From contig CAVFDI010000043.1 of assembly GCA_963621145.1 (NCBI GenBank), forward strand, positions 1 to 15,459: DNA of 15,459 nucleotides. Reading direction: 5' to 3'. The DNA is from W0P28-013 sp963621145. Lineage in GTDB: Bacteria; Bacteroidota; Bacteroidia; Bacteroidales; Paludibacteraceae. Positions 1-5,704 of this stretch are shown here, in pieces. Within the stretch, counting starts at the first letter, position 1, and every line of letters starts with the position of its first letter. The notes beneath the pieces were generated by a model. That model did no database searches. It saw nothing but the letters and a program-made list of their open reading frames with translations, and was not told where the DNA came from. The translations under genes and the position numbers were made by a program.

Positions 1-53
1 GCTGTGAATACCACCGAAAGCAGCATCAGCAAAGAATAAATCGTTCGTCTCAT
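1..53 (-). CDS. 5' end of an exported protein (partial, runs off the left edge)
   Basis: Reading leftward from an ATG at 53-51, the first 17 codons give MRRTIYSLLMLLSVVFT, a basic start followed by a hydrophobic stretch, which is a typical signal peptide. The gene leaves the window after that, so its function cannot be told. A perfect Bacteroidetes -7 element (TAACTTTG, minus strand 100-93) lies about 40 bp upstream, which supports this start. No cleavage site or mature sequence is visible. Confidence 0.55.
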   Translation of the reverse strand, partial: MRRTIYSLLMLLSVVFT

Positions 54-92
54 TTTATGGGGAATTTCACTTTTTCAAGACTTTTTAGACCG

Positions 93-100
93 CAAAGTTA
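93..100 (-). promoter_or_regulatory. Bacteroidetes -7 promoter element for the partial gene at 1-53
   Basis: TAACTTTG on the minus strand matches TAnnTTTG exactly and lies about 40 bp upstream of the ATG at 53. I see no clear TTTG at the expected -33 spacing, so this rests on the -7 element alone. Confidence 0.5.
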
Positions 101-135
101 CTGAAAAAAATCTATTTGTAGAAATTTTGCGACAC

Positions 136-170
136 AAAAAAATCCAAGCCAATATTTTTGACTTGGATTT
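136..170 (-). terminator. Rho-independent terminator of tRNA-Asp
   Basis: AATCCAAG (141-148) pairs with CTTGGATT (162-169). On the minus strand the hairpin is followed by a run of seven Ts. It begins about 10 nt after the tRNA 3' end. A variant with the same stem and a different loop sits at 14993-15025. Confidence 0.75.
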
Positions 171-178
171 TGCTTTTG

Positions 179-252
179 CGGTGCGGACGGGACTCGAACC
201 CGCGACCCCCGGCGTGACAGGCCGATATTCTAACCAGCTGAACTACCGCACC
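179..252 (-). tRNA. tRNA-Asp (anticodon GTC)
   Basis: The minus strand gives a complete 74-nt cloverleaf. The acceptor stem GGTGCGG (252-246) pairs perfectly with CCGCACC (186-180), and the discriminator base is G at 179, as expected for tRNA-Asp. The anticodon loop reads CTGTCAC with anticodon GTC (218-216). The T-arm carries the usual GGTTCGAGTCC. CCA is not encoded, which fits the presence of a CCA-adding enzyme at 7731-9137. The gene has its own promoter and terminator. Its last 19 nt and trailer are repeated at 15013-15051. Confidence 0.95.
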
Positions 253-281
253 ATTTGTGGAGTTGCCTCTCAAAAGCGGTG

Positions 282-311
282 CAAAGGTACGACTTTTTTT
301 TGACGCACAAA
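282..311 (-). promoter_or_regulatory. Promoter of tRNA-Asp
   Basis: The minus strand has TTTG (311-308), an 18-bp spacer and TACCTTTG (289-282), an exact match to the Bacteroidetes -33/-7 consensus. It lies about 30 bp upstream of the mature tRNA 5' end. Confidence 0.7.
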
Positions 312-356
312 ATTTTTTCGCACTTTTTTTTCAAAAAAATCGCAATTGCCTGAAAA

Positions 357-1112
357 TCAGAATGTATATTTGGCGGCAACTGTGGGGCAACACTTAAATC
401 CTTTCACCGAACTGTAGTTTACGCTCATCTCAATCTCCGATCCAATGGCTATACACGGACGAATATTCCACCAAATTTGCGGTTCTGCAATAAAAACTAG
501 TTTCGAATCGGTCGGATTTTCGAGCAGATTGTTGTGCGCGTCATATATATTGGTGTTGTGTTCGTACCAAAAATCGGCAAAACCAGCGAACGTAAATCTA
601 TTTTTCCACCAACTGATGCTCCAAACTGCCGTAAGCTGGAACGAGGCAGGTTCCTTGCCCATGATGTATTTGTAGAGCGCTTTCAGATTGTAAGTGCGCG
701 TGTAGTCCTCGCTGTGCAGAAAATAGTCGAAACCCGCGAGGAACGCATTGTTTATGGCCACGCCCGATGTGCCATTATCAACCGCAAAAAATCCGCCGTT
801 GTACTCAATCTGCACGCTTATTGGCACTTTTTTCGATAGAGTGAAACAGCGCGCCACCTCCATGTAGGCAAGCCCTGGGTTGCTGTAAGTGCCGTTCGTA
901 ACCTTGGTTTTCGACTTAAAATTGAAATCGAAATCGACAAATATAAAGGTGTTGCCAATTTTGTCGGGCTTGAACATTTCGAAGGTGGTAGTTACATAGT
1001 TTCGACCCTTTCCAAAGTCGTAGTGAACCTGAAAATTCTGTGCTTCGAGAAAAAAAGGAGTGAACGCGAAAATCAGAAAAAACGTTTTTTTGCTAAAAAT
1101 AGAGTTTTTCAT
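357..1112 (-). CDS. DUF5020 family outer-membrane protein (Tsx-like barrel)
   Basis: A 251-residue protein with an N-terminal signal peptide (about residues 1-25, basic start, Phe-rich core, ending LEAQ). The mature part opens NFQVHYDFGKGRNYVTTTFE and continues as alternating aromatic and polar strands to a C-terminal Phe, typical of outer-membrane beta barrels. Family knowledge: DUF5020 proteins resemble the nucleoside channel Tsx; the substrate is unknown. I chose the ATG at 1112 over an in-frame ATG at 1151 because the signal peptide then begins properly (MKNSIFSKK). It is a single gene, divergent from cdd, with no obvious operon partner. Family assignment is from recalled sequence character, not a search. 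Confidence 0.75.
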   Translation of the reverse strand: MKNSIFSKKTFFLIFAFTPFFLEAQNFQVHYDFGKGRNYVTTTFEMFKPDKIGNTFIFVDFDFNFKSKTKVTNGTYSNPGLAYMEVARCFTLSKKVPISVQIEYNGGFFAVDNGTSGVAINNAFLAGFDYFLHSEDYTRTYNLKALYKYIMGKEPASFQLTAVWSISWWKNRFTFAGFADFWYEHNTNIYDAHNNLLENPTDSKLVFIAEPQIWWNIRPCIAIGSEIEMSVNYSSVKGFKCCPTVAAKYTF

Positions 1113-1282
1113 GTGATTGATTTTTGATGCTTGGATAGTAAGATTTTGCAAATATTACAATTTGTAAGTTTGTTAAGTTGTTGTTTTTCAGAAGATTACT
1201 GATTGATAATTTTTCAAGTAAACGCTCGAAAGGCGAAATGGTTTCAATTTCAAAAAAGTATGTTGTAAAGCATATCTTTTTA

Positions 1283-1315
1283 TTTGGTTTCAAAAAACAA
1301 AAGGTCGTACCTTTG
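1283..1315 (+). promoter_or_regulatory. Forward promoter of the short transcript upstream of cdd
   Basis: TTTG (1283-1286), a 21-bp spacer and TACCTTTG (1308-1315) match the Bacteroidetes consensus exactly at -7 and acceptably in spacing. Transcription would begin near 1320. Confidence 0.65.
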
Positions 1316-1319
1316 CAGT

Positions 1320-1412
1320 GTAAGAAGATACATGACCAATCTTTTTTACCTTAAAACCTAATACTGAAAAATTATTGTGGAAAAGTCTCTTTGTGAAAAG
1401 GGGCTTTTTTTT
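1320..1412 (+). ncRNA. Candidate short RNA or leader transcript containing a 9-codon ORF
   Basis: A perfect promoter (-7 at 1308-1315) and a terminator hairpin (1383-1412) bracket about 90 nt. Inside is a minimal ORF, ATG at 1332 to TAA at 1359-1361, reading MTNLFYLKT. cdd has a separate perfect promoter at 1455-1486, so this unit looks self-contained rather than a simple cdd leader. It could be a small regulatory RNA, an expressed micropeptide, or an attenuator. I cannot assign it to a named RNA family. Transcript ends are inferred from the promoter and hairpin. Confidence 0.45.
1383..1412 (+). terminator. Terminator of the short transcript
   Basis: AAAAGTCTC pairs with GGGGCTTTT (with G-T pairs), extended inward by TTT/AAA around a GTG loop. 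The hairpin is followed by a run of Ts ending near 1412. Confidence 0.6.
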
Positions 1413-1454
1413 ACGCCGCAAAAATAGGATTTTTAGGCCATTTGACCAAAAAAA

Positions 1455-1486
1455 TTTGGTGTGGTCGGAAATAATGTGTATATTTG
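1455..1486 (+). promoter_or_regulatory. cdd promoter
   Basis: TTTG (1455-1458), a 20-bp spacer and TATATTTG (1479-1486) match the Bacteroidetes consensus exactly. The predicted start near 1492 gives a leader of about 25 nt before the ATG at 1518. It also excludes the in-frame GTG at 1461, which would lie inside the promoter. Confidence 0.8.
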
Positions 1487-1517
1487 CAGACTTTTATCAC
1501 GAAAAACACATAAGAAA

Positions 1518-2012
1518 ATGCGTAAGAAAAAAATTGAAATTGATGTAGAAGTGCTTCAGTATGAAGAACTTAACGATGCCGATCGCGAGATGATTGATGC
1601 CGCCAAAGAGGCGACGAAAAGTTCGTATTCGCCCTATTCTAAATTCCAAGTTGGTGCTGCTTTGCGCATGGCCAATGGCGAAATTGTGCGCGGCGCCAAC
1701 CAAGAAAATTCGGCTTTCCCGTCGGGTTTGTGCGCCGAACGCGTTACGATGTTCTATGCCAACGCCCATTTCCCGAATGTTGCGCCACGCACGCTGGCTA
1801 TTGCCACTTTTGCTGGTGGCGAATTTTTGCCAGAACCGATTACACCTTGCGGAGCCTGCCGCCAAGTGCTGGTCGATGTCGAGGCGCGCTTTGGACAAAA
1901 TATCAGCGTGCTGCTCTATGGCACAAAGTACATCTATAAATTAAAGTGTGTGCGCGACCTGATGCCACTCGCTTTCGACGACGATAGTCTGGTAAAAGAA
2001 GAGGAGGTGTGA
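1518..2012 (+). CDS. cdd: Cytidine deaminase
   Basis: A 164-residue cytosolic enzyme that hydrolytically deaminates cytidine and deoxycytidine to the uridine forms in pyrimidine salvage. The zinc site is visible: C72-A-E74 (Cys ligand and catalytic Glu proton shuttle) in SGLCAER, and PCGAC with C111 and C114 as the other two ligands. SSYSPYSKFQVGAAL and the following NQENSAFPSG are typical of the small, homotetrameric Cdd class. Residues 1-20 are a charged extension before the conserved core. The start at 1518 is set by the promoter at 1455-1486. Its TGA overlaps the ATG of the next gene (TGATG), so the two are translationally coupled. Confidence 0.93.
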   Translation: MRKKKIEIDVEVLQYEELNDADREMIDAAKEATKSSYSPYSKFQVGAALRMANGEIVRGANQENSAFPSGLCAERVTMFYANAHFPNVAPRTLAIATFAGGEFLPEPITPCGACRQVLVDVEARFGQNISVLLYGTKYIYKLKCVRDLMPLAFDDDSLVKEEEV

Positions 2013-2386
2013 TGGAAAAGTACACCATAGAATATGTTTTTAGCAAAGTGTCGCTCGCCATTCTGTGGAAATGCGTTTCGACCACCGATGGCTTGAGTAG
2101 TTGGTTTGCCGACCGCGTCGACCGCGATGGCAAGGATTTTACCTTTTGTTGGGACGGTCACGAGCAGCAGGCACGTCTGCTTCGTCGCAGCGACGAGGAG
2201 TTGATTCGTTTTCATTGGGTTGATGAGCCAGCAGACACCTATTTTGAGTTTGCTATTCATCACGAGGCACTCACGCGCGATGTTACGCTCACCATCACCG
2301 ATTTTGCCGAAGAGGGCGAAGCCGAAGATGCCATTAGGCTTTGGAACTCGCAAATAGACACTCTGCGTCGTTGCGCTGGAATGTAA
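2012..2386 (+). CDS. START-like (SRPBCC-fold) domain protein
   Basis: A 124-residue protein opening MEKYTIEYVFSKVSLAILWK and carrying GLSSWFADRV at residues 27-36. This is the layout of the Bacteroidetes START-like family, related to Aha1/SRPBCC proteins that bind hydrophobic ligands or partner proteins in a helix-grip cavity. No catalytic residues are evident and the ligand is unknown. The start overlaps the cdd stop (TGATG), implying co-translation with cdd; a GTG one codon earlier is less likely. Acidic residues dominate the tail (DFAEEGEAEDAI). A terminator overlaps its stop codon. Family call from sequence character; function not inferred. Confidence 0.75.
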   Translation: MEKYTIEYVFSKVSLAILWKCVSTTDGLSSWFADRVDRDGKDFTFCWDGHEQQARLLRRSDEELIRFHWVDEPADTYFEFAIHHEALTRDVTLTITDFAEEGEAEDAIRLWNSQIDTLRRCAGM

Positions 2387-2412
2387 AAGGAGAGCAAAAC
2401 GCCTCTCTTTTT
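2385..2412 (+). terminator. Terminator of the cdd operon
   Basis: AAAAGGAGAG (2385-2394) pairs over 10 bp (one G-T) with CTCTCTTTTT (2403-2412) around an 8-nt loop. The right arm itself supplies the T-run. The hairpin starts inside the TAA stop of the START-like gene. Confidence 0.75.
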
Positions 2413-2439
2413 ATTAGATTTTTGAAAAAAATATCGATT

Positions 2440-2850
2440 ATGGAGCCTCGAATCTATAACGGACAGGAGCGCCCCATGTTCACGCCAGGCTTTATCTCGG
2501 CGTTGAAAGCGGACGAAATTTTTGTGTTTGGCAGCAATCTTGCAGGACATCATGCTGGTGGCGCTGCATGCACGGCCGAAAGAAAATTTGGCGCTATTTG
2601 GGGACAGGGCGTCGGTTTGCAAGGGCAGAGTTACGCCATTCCAACCATGCAGGGCGGGGTGGAGACCATCAAACCCTATGTCGATGAGTTTGTGGAATTT
2701 GCGCGCCAACACAAAGAGTTGTTTTTCTACGTAACGCGCATTGGCTGCGGCATTGCAGGCTTCCGCGACGAAGAGATAGCTACACTTTTTGCCGAGGCAC
2801 GGTCGCTCGAAAATGTCTGCCTGCCAGCAAGTTTTGTGAAAACAGTGTGA
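2440..2850 (+). CDS. Macro-domain-like protein, A1S_2505 'phage non-structural' type
   Basis: A 136-residue protein with the blocks DEIFVFGSNLAGHHAGGAA (about 25-43), GQSYAIPT (62-69) and YVTRIGCGIAGF (97-108). Gly-rich phosphate-loop motifs of this sort occur in macro-like folds that bind ADP-ribose-type ligands. Proteins with these blocks are annotated as A1S_2505 family phage non-structural proteins but also occur in bacterial chromosomes. Catalytic activity is not established. I chose the ATG at 2440 because the frame upstream runs through the cdd-operon terminator. Nothing else nearby is phage-like, so this is probably a domesticated or stand-alone copy. Confidence 0.65.
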   Translation: MEPRIYNGQERPMFTPGFISALKADEIFVFGSNLAGHHAGGAACTAERKFGAIWGQGVGLQGQSYAIPTMQGGVETIKPYVDEFVEFARQHKELFFYVTRIGCGIAGFRDEEIATLFAEARSLENVCLPASFVKTV

Positions 2851-2868
2851 AATAAATCGAGATTCATT

Positions 2869-3354
2869 ATGAAACGACTTCTTTTTCTTCCGCTCGTCTG
2901 TCTGCTATTGGTGAGTTGCGAGGGCGAACAAGGGCCAAAAGGCGACAAAGGCGACAAAGGCGACGATGGCACTGCCAATTGGAAAATAATTGATTTGGAG
3001 GCGAGCAGTTGGTCGTATTCAAACGAGGCCAACAACAACTATTTTTATGCCGATTTCGATGTGCCAGAAATAACGCAATATGTCTACGACTACGGCATGG
3101 TGCATTGCTATGTGGAATACAATTACGGCACTACCACGGCCACGCAGCAATTGTTGCCCTATTCGCGCCACAAAGAGGTGGAAATAACGCAAGATGATGG
3201 CACAACGCAGTGGGTTTTCTATACCGAAACGGTTGATTACGACTTTGGTGTTGGTACGTTGCGCATCTACTACACTCAGAGCGATTTCGATTACGAACTC
3301 GACACTTCGTTTGCGCCTTCGGCCATGCATTTCCGCTTGGCTGTGATTTGGTGA
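2869..3354 (+). CDS. Lipoprotein with a short collagen-like (Gly-X-Y) segment
   Basis: A 161-residue predicted lipoprotein. The signal peptide MKRLLFLPLVCLLLVS ends in a lipobox with C17 as the lipidated residue. Directly after it come Gly-X-Y triplets (GEQ GPK GDK GDK GDDG, residues 19-34), then an acidic, Tyr-rich globular part of about 125 residues with no family I recognise. The triplets are encoded by tandem GGCGACAAA units (2941-2958 plus a partial third), which could vary in number by slippage. In Bacteroidetes such segments commonly sit between the lipid anchor and a globular domain, so a spacer role is plausible. It starts 18 bp after the previous gene. Confidence 0.75.
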   Translation: MKRLLFLPLVCLLLVSCEGEQGPKGDKGDKGDDGTANWKIIDLEASSWSYSNEANNNYFYADFDVPEITQYVYDYGMVHCYVEYNYGTTTATQQLLPYSRHKEVEITQDDGTTQWVFYTETVDYDFGVGTLRIYYTQSDFDYELDTSFAPSAMHFRLAVIW

Positions 3355-3362
3355 TTTTTTTG

Positions 3363-3370
3363 TAATTTTG
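3363..3370 (+). promoter_or_regulatory. Bacteroidetes -7 element upstream of wlbB
   Basis: TAATTTTG matches TAnnTTTG exactly, 58 bp before the wlbB ATG. The best -33 candidate (TTG 3337-3339) has a long 23-bp spacing. The inferred leader includes the hairpin at 3385-3411. Confidence 0.5.
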
Positions 3371-3384
3371 CATCGTTTTTTTTC

Positions 3385-3411
3385 AGTAGGCGAGTCTTGC
3401 GACTTGCTACT
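3385..3411 (+). promoter_or_regulatory. Hairpin in the wlbB leader
   Basis: AGTAGGCGAGTC (3385-3396) pairs with GACTTGCTACT (3401-3411) with one bulged G and one G-T pair around a TTGC loop. It is followed by a T-rich TTGTTTTTGTT and then the ATG at 3429. It could be an attenuator-like terminator or a stability hairpin. It could also be a by-product of a small intergenic repeat, because the right part recurs at 9229-9252. Confidence 0.4.
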
Positions 3412-3428
3412 TGTTTTTGTTACTAAAA

Positions 3429-3998
3429 ATGGACTACTTCAAGCACGAATCAGCATATGTCGACGAGGGTTGCACTATCGGCAAAGGCACTAAAATTTGG
3501 CATTTTTCGCATATTATGAACGATTGCGTTATCGGCGAAAATTGCAATATCGGGCAAAATGTGGTGGTGTCGCCACAGGTGCGCCTCGGTTGCAATGTGA
3601 AAATCCAGAATAATGTGTCGGTCTACACGGGCGTAATCTGCGAAGACGATGTGTTTCTCGGACCATCGATGGTTTTCACGAATGTGCTAAATCCGCGCAG
3701 TGCCGTATCGCGCAAGAGCGAATATCGTCCGACAATCATTCATCGCGGAGCGAGCATTGGCGCCAATGCTACGGTTGTTTGTGGTCACGAGATTGGCGAA
3801 TATGCGCTTGTTGGCGCTGGTTCGGTGGTTACAAAAGATGTGAAACCTTACGCACTTGTGGTTGGCAATCCTGCCCGTCAAATAGGTTGGATCAGTGCCC
3901 ACGGCGAACGTCTCGAATTCGACGAAAACGGCATAGCCACATGCCCAGCGACGGGGGAGAGGTATGTTTTGCGCGATGGAGCGGTAACGCTCCTTTAA
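3429..3998 (+). CDS. wlbB: UDP-2-acetamido-3-amino-2,3-dideoxyglucuronate N-acetyltransferase (WlbB/WbpD type)
   Basis: A 189-residue left-handed beta-helix acyltransferase. Hexapeptide repeats run from about residue 14 to 145 (CTIGKG, CVIGENCNIGQNV, VRLGCNVKIQNNV, ASIGANATVV, ALVGAGSVV). The conserved MVFTNVLNPR (81-90) carries the Asn-containing active-site segment of the WlbB/WbpD group. The C-terminus (NPARQIGWI, then ERLEFDENGIATCPATGERY) matches these enzymes. Family role: acetyl-CoA-dependent 3-N-acetylation giving the UDP-2,3-diacetamido-glucuronate used in O-antigen or capsule. The partner oxidase wlbA lies at 4493-5458, separated by an inserted four-helix-bundle gene. The ATG at 3429 was chosen over a TTG at 3411 that falls in the leader hairpin. 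Confidence 0.88.
   Translation: MDYFKHESAYVDEGCTIGKGTKIWHFSHIMNDCVIGENCNIGQNVVVSPQVRLGCNVKIQNNVSVYTGVICEDDVFLGPSMVFTNVLNPRSAVSRKSEYRPTIIHRGASIGANATVVCGHEIGEYALVGAGSVVTKDVKPYALVVGNPARQIGWISAHGERLEFDENGIATCPATGERYVLRDGAVTLL
3978..3993 (+). other. GNRA-loop hairpin at the end of wlbB
   Basis: GGAGCG (3978-3983) and CGCTCC (3988-3993) form a perfect 6-bp stem around GTAA, immediately before TTTAA, which contains the stop codon. The T-run is too short for a confident terminator. It may protect the wlbB 3' end or be a weak terminator before the inserted cassette. Confidence 0.35.
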
Positions 3999-4003
3999 TT
4001 ATC

Positions 4004-4032
4004 CAATTATCTAATTTCCAATTATTTAATTA
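4004..4032 (+). repeat. Left arm of the inverted repeat flanking the four-helix-bundle gene
   Basis: This 29-nt AT-rich segment matches the reverse complement of 4451-4487: the first 13 nt (CAATTATCTAATT) are identical and the remaining 16 match at 14 positions, with an 8-nt indel between the blocks. The low-complexity base composition raises the chance of coincidence. Confidence 0.55.
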
Positions 4033-4061
4033 GGGGAATTATGGTGTAAAAATCAGATAAA

Positions 4062-4457
4062 ATGAATCCCGAATCATCACGCAAACCGAATATTTTACTG
4101 GATAAATCGCTCCAGTTTTCGCTAGATATAATTGTTTACACTGAAAAACTAGAAAGTCTGCGAAAGTTCGCTATTGCCAATCAGCTGTTGCGTTCTGGGA
4201 CGTCGATTGGCGCAAATATTCGCGAAGCTCAACATGGTGAAAGTCCCACCGACTTTGTTCATAAAATGAAAATTGCTGCAAAGGAAGCGGAAGAGACCGC
4301 TTATTGGTTGTTGCTTTGCTCACTTTCGGCAAGTTATCCCGCTTGTGATGAGTTGATTTCAGATGTAAATGAATTGCAGCGTCTGTTGACAAGGATAATT
4401 TATTCGTCGAAAAAGACAATTGAAAATCAAAAAAATCAGCAAACAGAAAATAATTAA
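4062..4457 (+). CDS. Four-helix-bundle protein (23S rRNA intervening-sequence protein family)
   Basis: A 131-residue helical protein. LLRSGTSIGANIREAQHGE (42-60) and the amphipathic FVHKMKIAAKEAEETAYWLLL (65-85) are hallmarks of the S23/IVP family (TIGR02436-like). These proteins were first found in intervening sequences of 23S rRNA genes and are structurally related to the Avd protein of diversity-generating retroelements. They probably bind nucleic acid; the cellular role is unsettled. No reverse transcriptase, template repeat or rRNA gene is nearby. The gene sits alone between wlbB and wlbA, flanked by inverted AT-rich arms, and its stop codon lies inside the right arm. That suggests it entered as a small cassette. 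No promoter of its own is visible. Confidence 0.85.
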   Translation: MNPESSRKPNILLDKSLQFSLDIIVYTEKLESLRKFAIANQLLRSGTSIGANIREAQHGESPTDFVHKMKIAAKEAEETAYWLLLCSLSASYPACDELISDVNELQRLLTRIIYSSKKTIENQKNQQTENN

Positions 4458-4487
4458 GTAATTGAAAATTAAATAATTAGATAATTG
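4451..4487 (-). repeat. Right arm of the inverted repeat flanking the four-helix-bundle gene
   Basis: A 37-nt AT-rich segment, reverse-complementary to 4004-4032 apart from two mismatches and an 8-nt insertion. It contains the TAA stop (4455-4457) of the cassette gene and ends 5 bp before the wlbA ATG. Confidence 0.55.
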
Positions 4488-4492
4488 ATTTA

Positions 4493-5458
4493 ATGAAAAA
4501 TTTCGCACTTATCGGCGCAGCGGGCTACATTGCTCCACGCCATTTGAGAGCCATCAAGGACACAGGCAACCGTCTGGTGGCAGCCTACGACAAATTCGAT
4601 AGCGTGGGCATTATGGACAGCTATTTTCCAACGGCCGACTTCTTTACAGAATTTGAGATTTTCGATCGTCACTGTTCGAAAATTCGCAACACCGACAAGA
4701 AACTGGATTATGTGTCGATTTGTACGCCAAACTACCTGCACGATGCCCACATGCGTTACAGTCTGCGCCTCGGTGCCGATGTAATCTGCGAAAAACCGCT
4801 CGTGCTGAATCCGTGGAATGTGGATCAACTTATTCAGGTGGAAAAAGAGACGGGACACCGCATCAACACCATTCTTCAACTGCGTTTGCACCCATCGATA
4901 GTGGCACTGAAAAAGAAGGTGGACGAGGCTCCGAAAGACAAAATTTTCGATGTCGATCTTACTTACATCACTTCGCGCGGCAATTGGTACTACACCAGCT
5001 GGAAAGGCGATATTCACAAAAGCGGCGGCATTGCAACGAACATTGGCGTGCATTTCTACGATATGCTGCAGTGGATTTTTGGCAAAGTGTCGAAAAATGT
5101 GGTGCATGTGATGTCGCACGACCGCTGCGCTGGTTTTCTGCAGCTTGAACGCGCTCGTGTGCGCTATTTCCTCAGCATCAATGCCGATAATCTGCCAGAA
5201 AATGCCGTACAAGGCGAAAAACGCACCTATCGCACCATCAACATCGATGGCAACGAGTTCGAATTTAGCCAAGGTTTCACCGAACTGCACACCGAAAGTT
5301 ATCGTCGCATTTTGGCTGGCGAAGGCTTTGGCGTGGAAGATGCGCGCGAGTCGATAAACATCGTTCACGACATTCGCAACGCCAAACCAATTGGACTTGT
5401 TGGCGACTATCATCCGCTGGCGCGACTGCCACTCAGTCAGCATCCGTTTGGCTGGTAA
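4493..5458 (+). CDS. wlbA: UDP-2-acetamido-2-deoxyglucuronate 3-oxidase (WlbA/WbpB type, Gfo/Idh/MocA family)
   Basis: A 321-residue NAD-dependent oxidoreductase. The N-terminal Rossmann fold starts FALIGAAGYIAPRHLRAIK (4-22), distinctive for WlbA. E100-K101-P102 is the family's conserved EKP with the cofactor-proximal Lys. GGIATNIGVHFYDML (178-192) contains the catalytic His187. The later part is the mixed sheet of the Gfo/Idh/MocA C-terminal domain. Family role: oxidises the C3 hydroxyl of UDP-GlcNAcA so that an aminotransferase, then WlbB, can build UDP-2,3-diacetamido-glucuronate for surface polysaccharide. Only wlbA and wlbB are present here; the dehydrogenase (WbpA), aminotransferase (WbpE/WlbC) and epimerase must be elsewhere if the pathway is complete. 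Confidence 0.9.
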   Translation: MKNFALIGAAGYIAPRHLRAIKDTGNRLVAAYDKFDSVGIMDSYFPTADFFTEFEIFDRHCSKIRNTDKKLDYVSICTPNYLHDAHMRYSLRLGADVICEKPLVLNPWNVDQLIQVEKETGHRINTILQLRLHPSIVALKKKVDEAPKDKIFDVDLTYITSRGNWYYTSWKGDIHKSGGIATNIGVHFYDMLQWIFGKVSKNVVHVMSHDRCAGFLQLERARVRYFLSINADNLPENAVQGEKRTYRTINIDGNEFEFSQGFTELHTESYRRILAGEGFGVEDARESINIVHDIRNAKPIGLVGDYHPLARLPLSQHPFGW

Positions 5459-5479
5459 TTGGCTTATTATCAGAAGATT

Positions 5480-5704
5480 ATGACAGTTAGAAAAGTTGAT
5501 TTTACGCTGCGCGAGGGCGAAACATTCATTCCGCTGATTGCGCTGCTCAAGGCTGTGAATGCGGTGGAGAGCGGTAGCGTGGCGCAGCAAGTGGTAACCG
5601 ATGGACTTGTGCGTCGCAATGGCGAGGTGGAACTACGCAAACGCGCCAAAATAGTGGCAGGCGATGTCATTCGTTTTCAAAATGTAGAAATAACAGTTAA
5701 TTGA
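5480..5704 (+). CDS. S4-domain RNA-binding protein (YbcJ-like)
   Basis: A 74-residue single S4 domain. FIPLIALLKAVNAVESGSVAQQVVTDG (about 16-42) forms the two helices, and LVRRNGEVELRKRAKIVAGDVIRF (43-66) carries the basic RNA-binding loop. The pattern of Gly, RKR and IVAG matches the YbcJ-type family. Its target RNA is unknown. The ATG at 5480 was chosen because it gives the normal family length; an in-frame TTG at 5459 would add seven residues. It follows wlbA by 21 bp and could be co-transcribed. The last codons and the TGA stop fall in a 170-bp intergenic repeat (5698-5869). Confidence 0.88.
   Translation: MTVRKVDFTLREGETFIPLIALLKAVNAVESGSVAQQVVTDGLVRRNGEVELRKRAKIVAGDVIRFQNVEITVN

Larger units (their letters stand above)
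1113..1517. other. Divergent intergenic region, 405 bp
   Basis: This spacer between the minus-strand DUF5020 gene and plus-strand cdd contains two perfect forward Bacteroidetes promoters (1283-1315 and 1455-1486), a short transcript candidate with a terminator (about 1320-1412), and only a weak possible minus-strand -7 element near 1148-1156 for DUF5020. Longer open frames crossing it overlap the start of DUF5020 and have no support. Confidence 0.7.

Noticed and set aside
1093..1293. A minus-strand 66-codon ORF upstream of DUF5020
   Set aside because: It overlaps the DUF5020 start in another frame, has biased low-complexity content and no family resemblance.
1461..1517. A GTG start extending cdd by 19 residues
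   Set aside because: It lies within the perfect cdd promoter (1455-1486), upstream of the predicted transcription start.
4062..4457. Four-helix-bundle gene as an Avd component of a diversity-generating retroelement
   Set aside because: No reverse transcriptase, template repeat or variable target gene is in the window; the protein fits the general IVP family.
4490..5590. A 366-codon open frame on the minus strand opposite wlbA
   Set aside because: It is the mirror of a well-supported wlbA coding sequence, has no recognisable domain, and also runs across the S4 gene. Long antisense frames are common in this codon usage.
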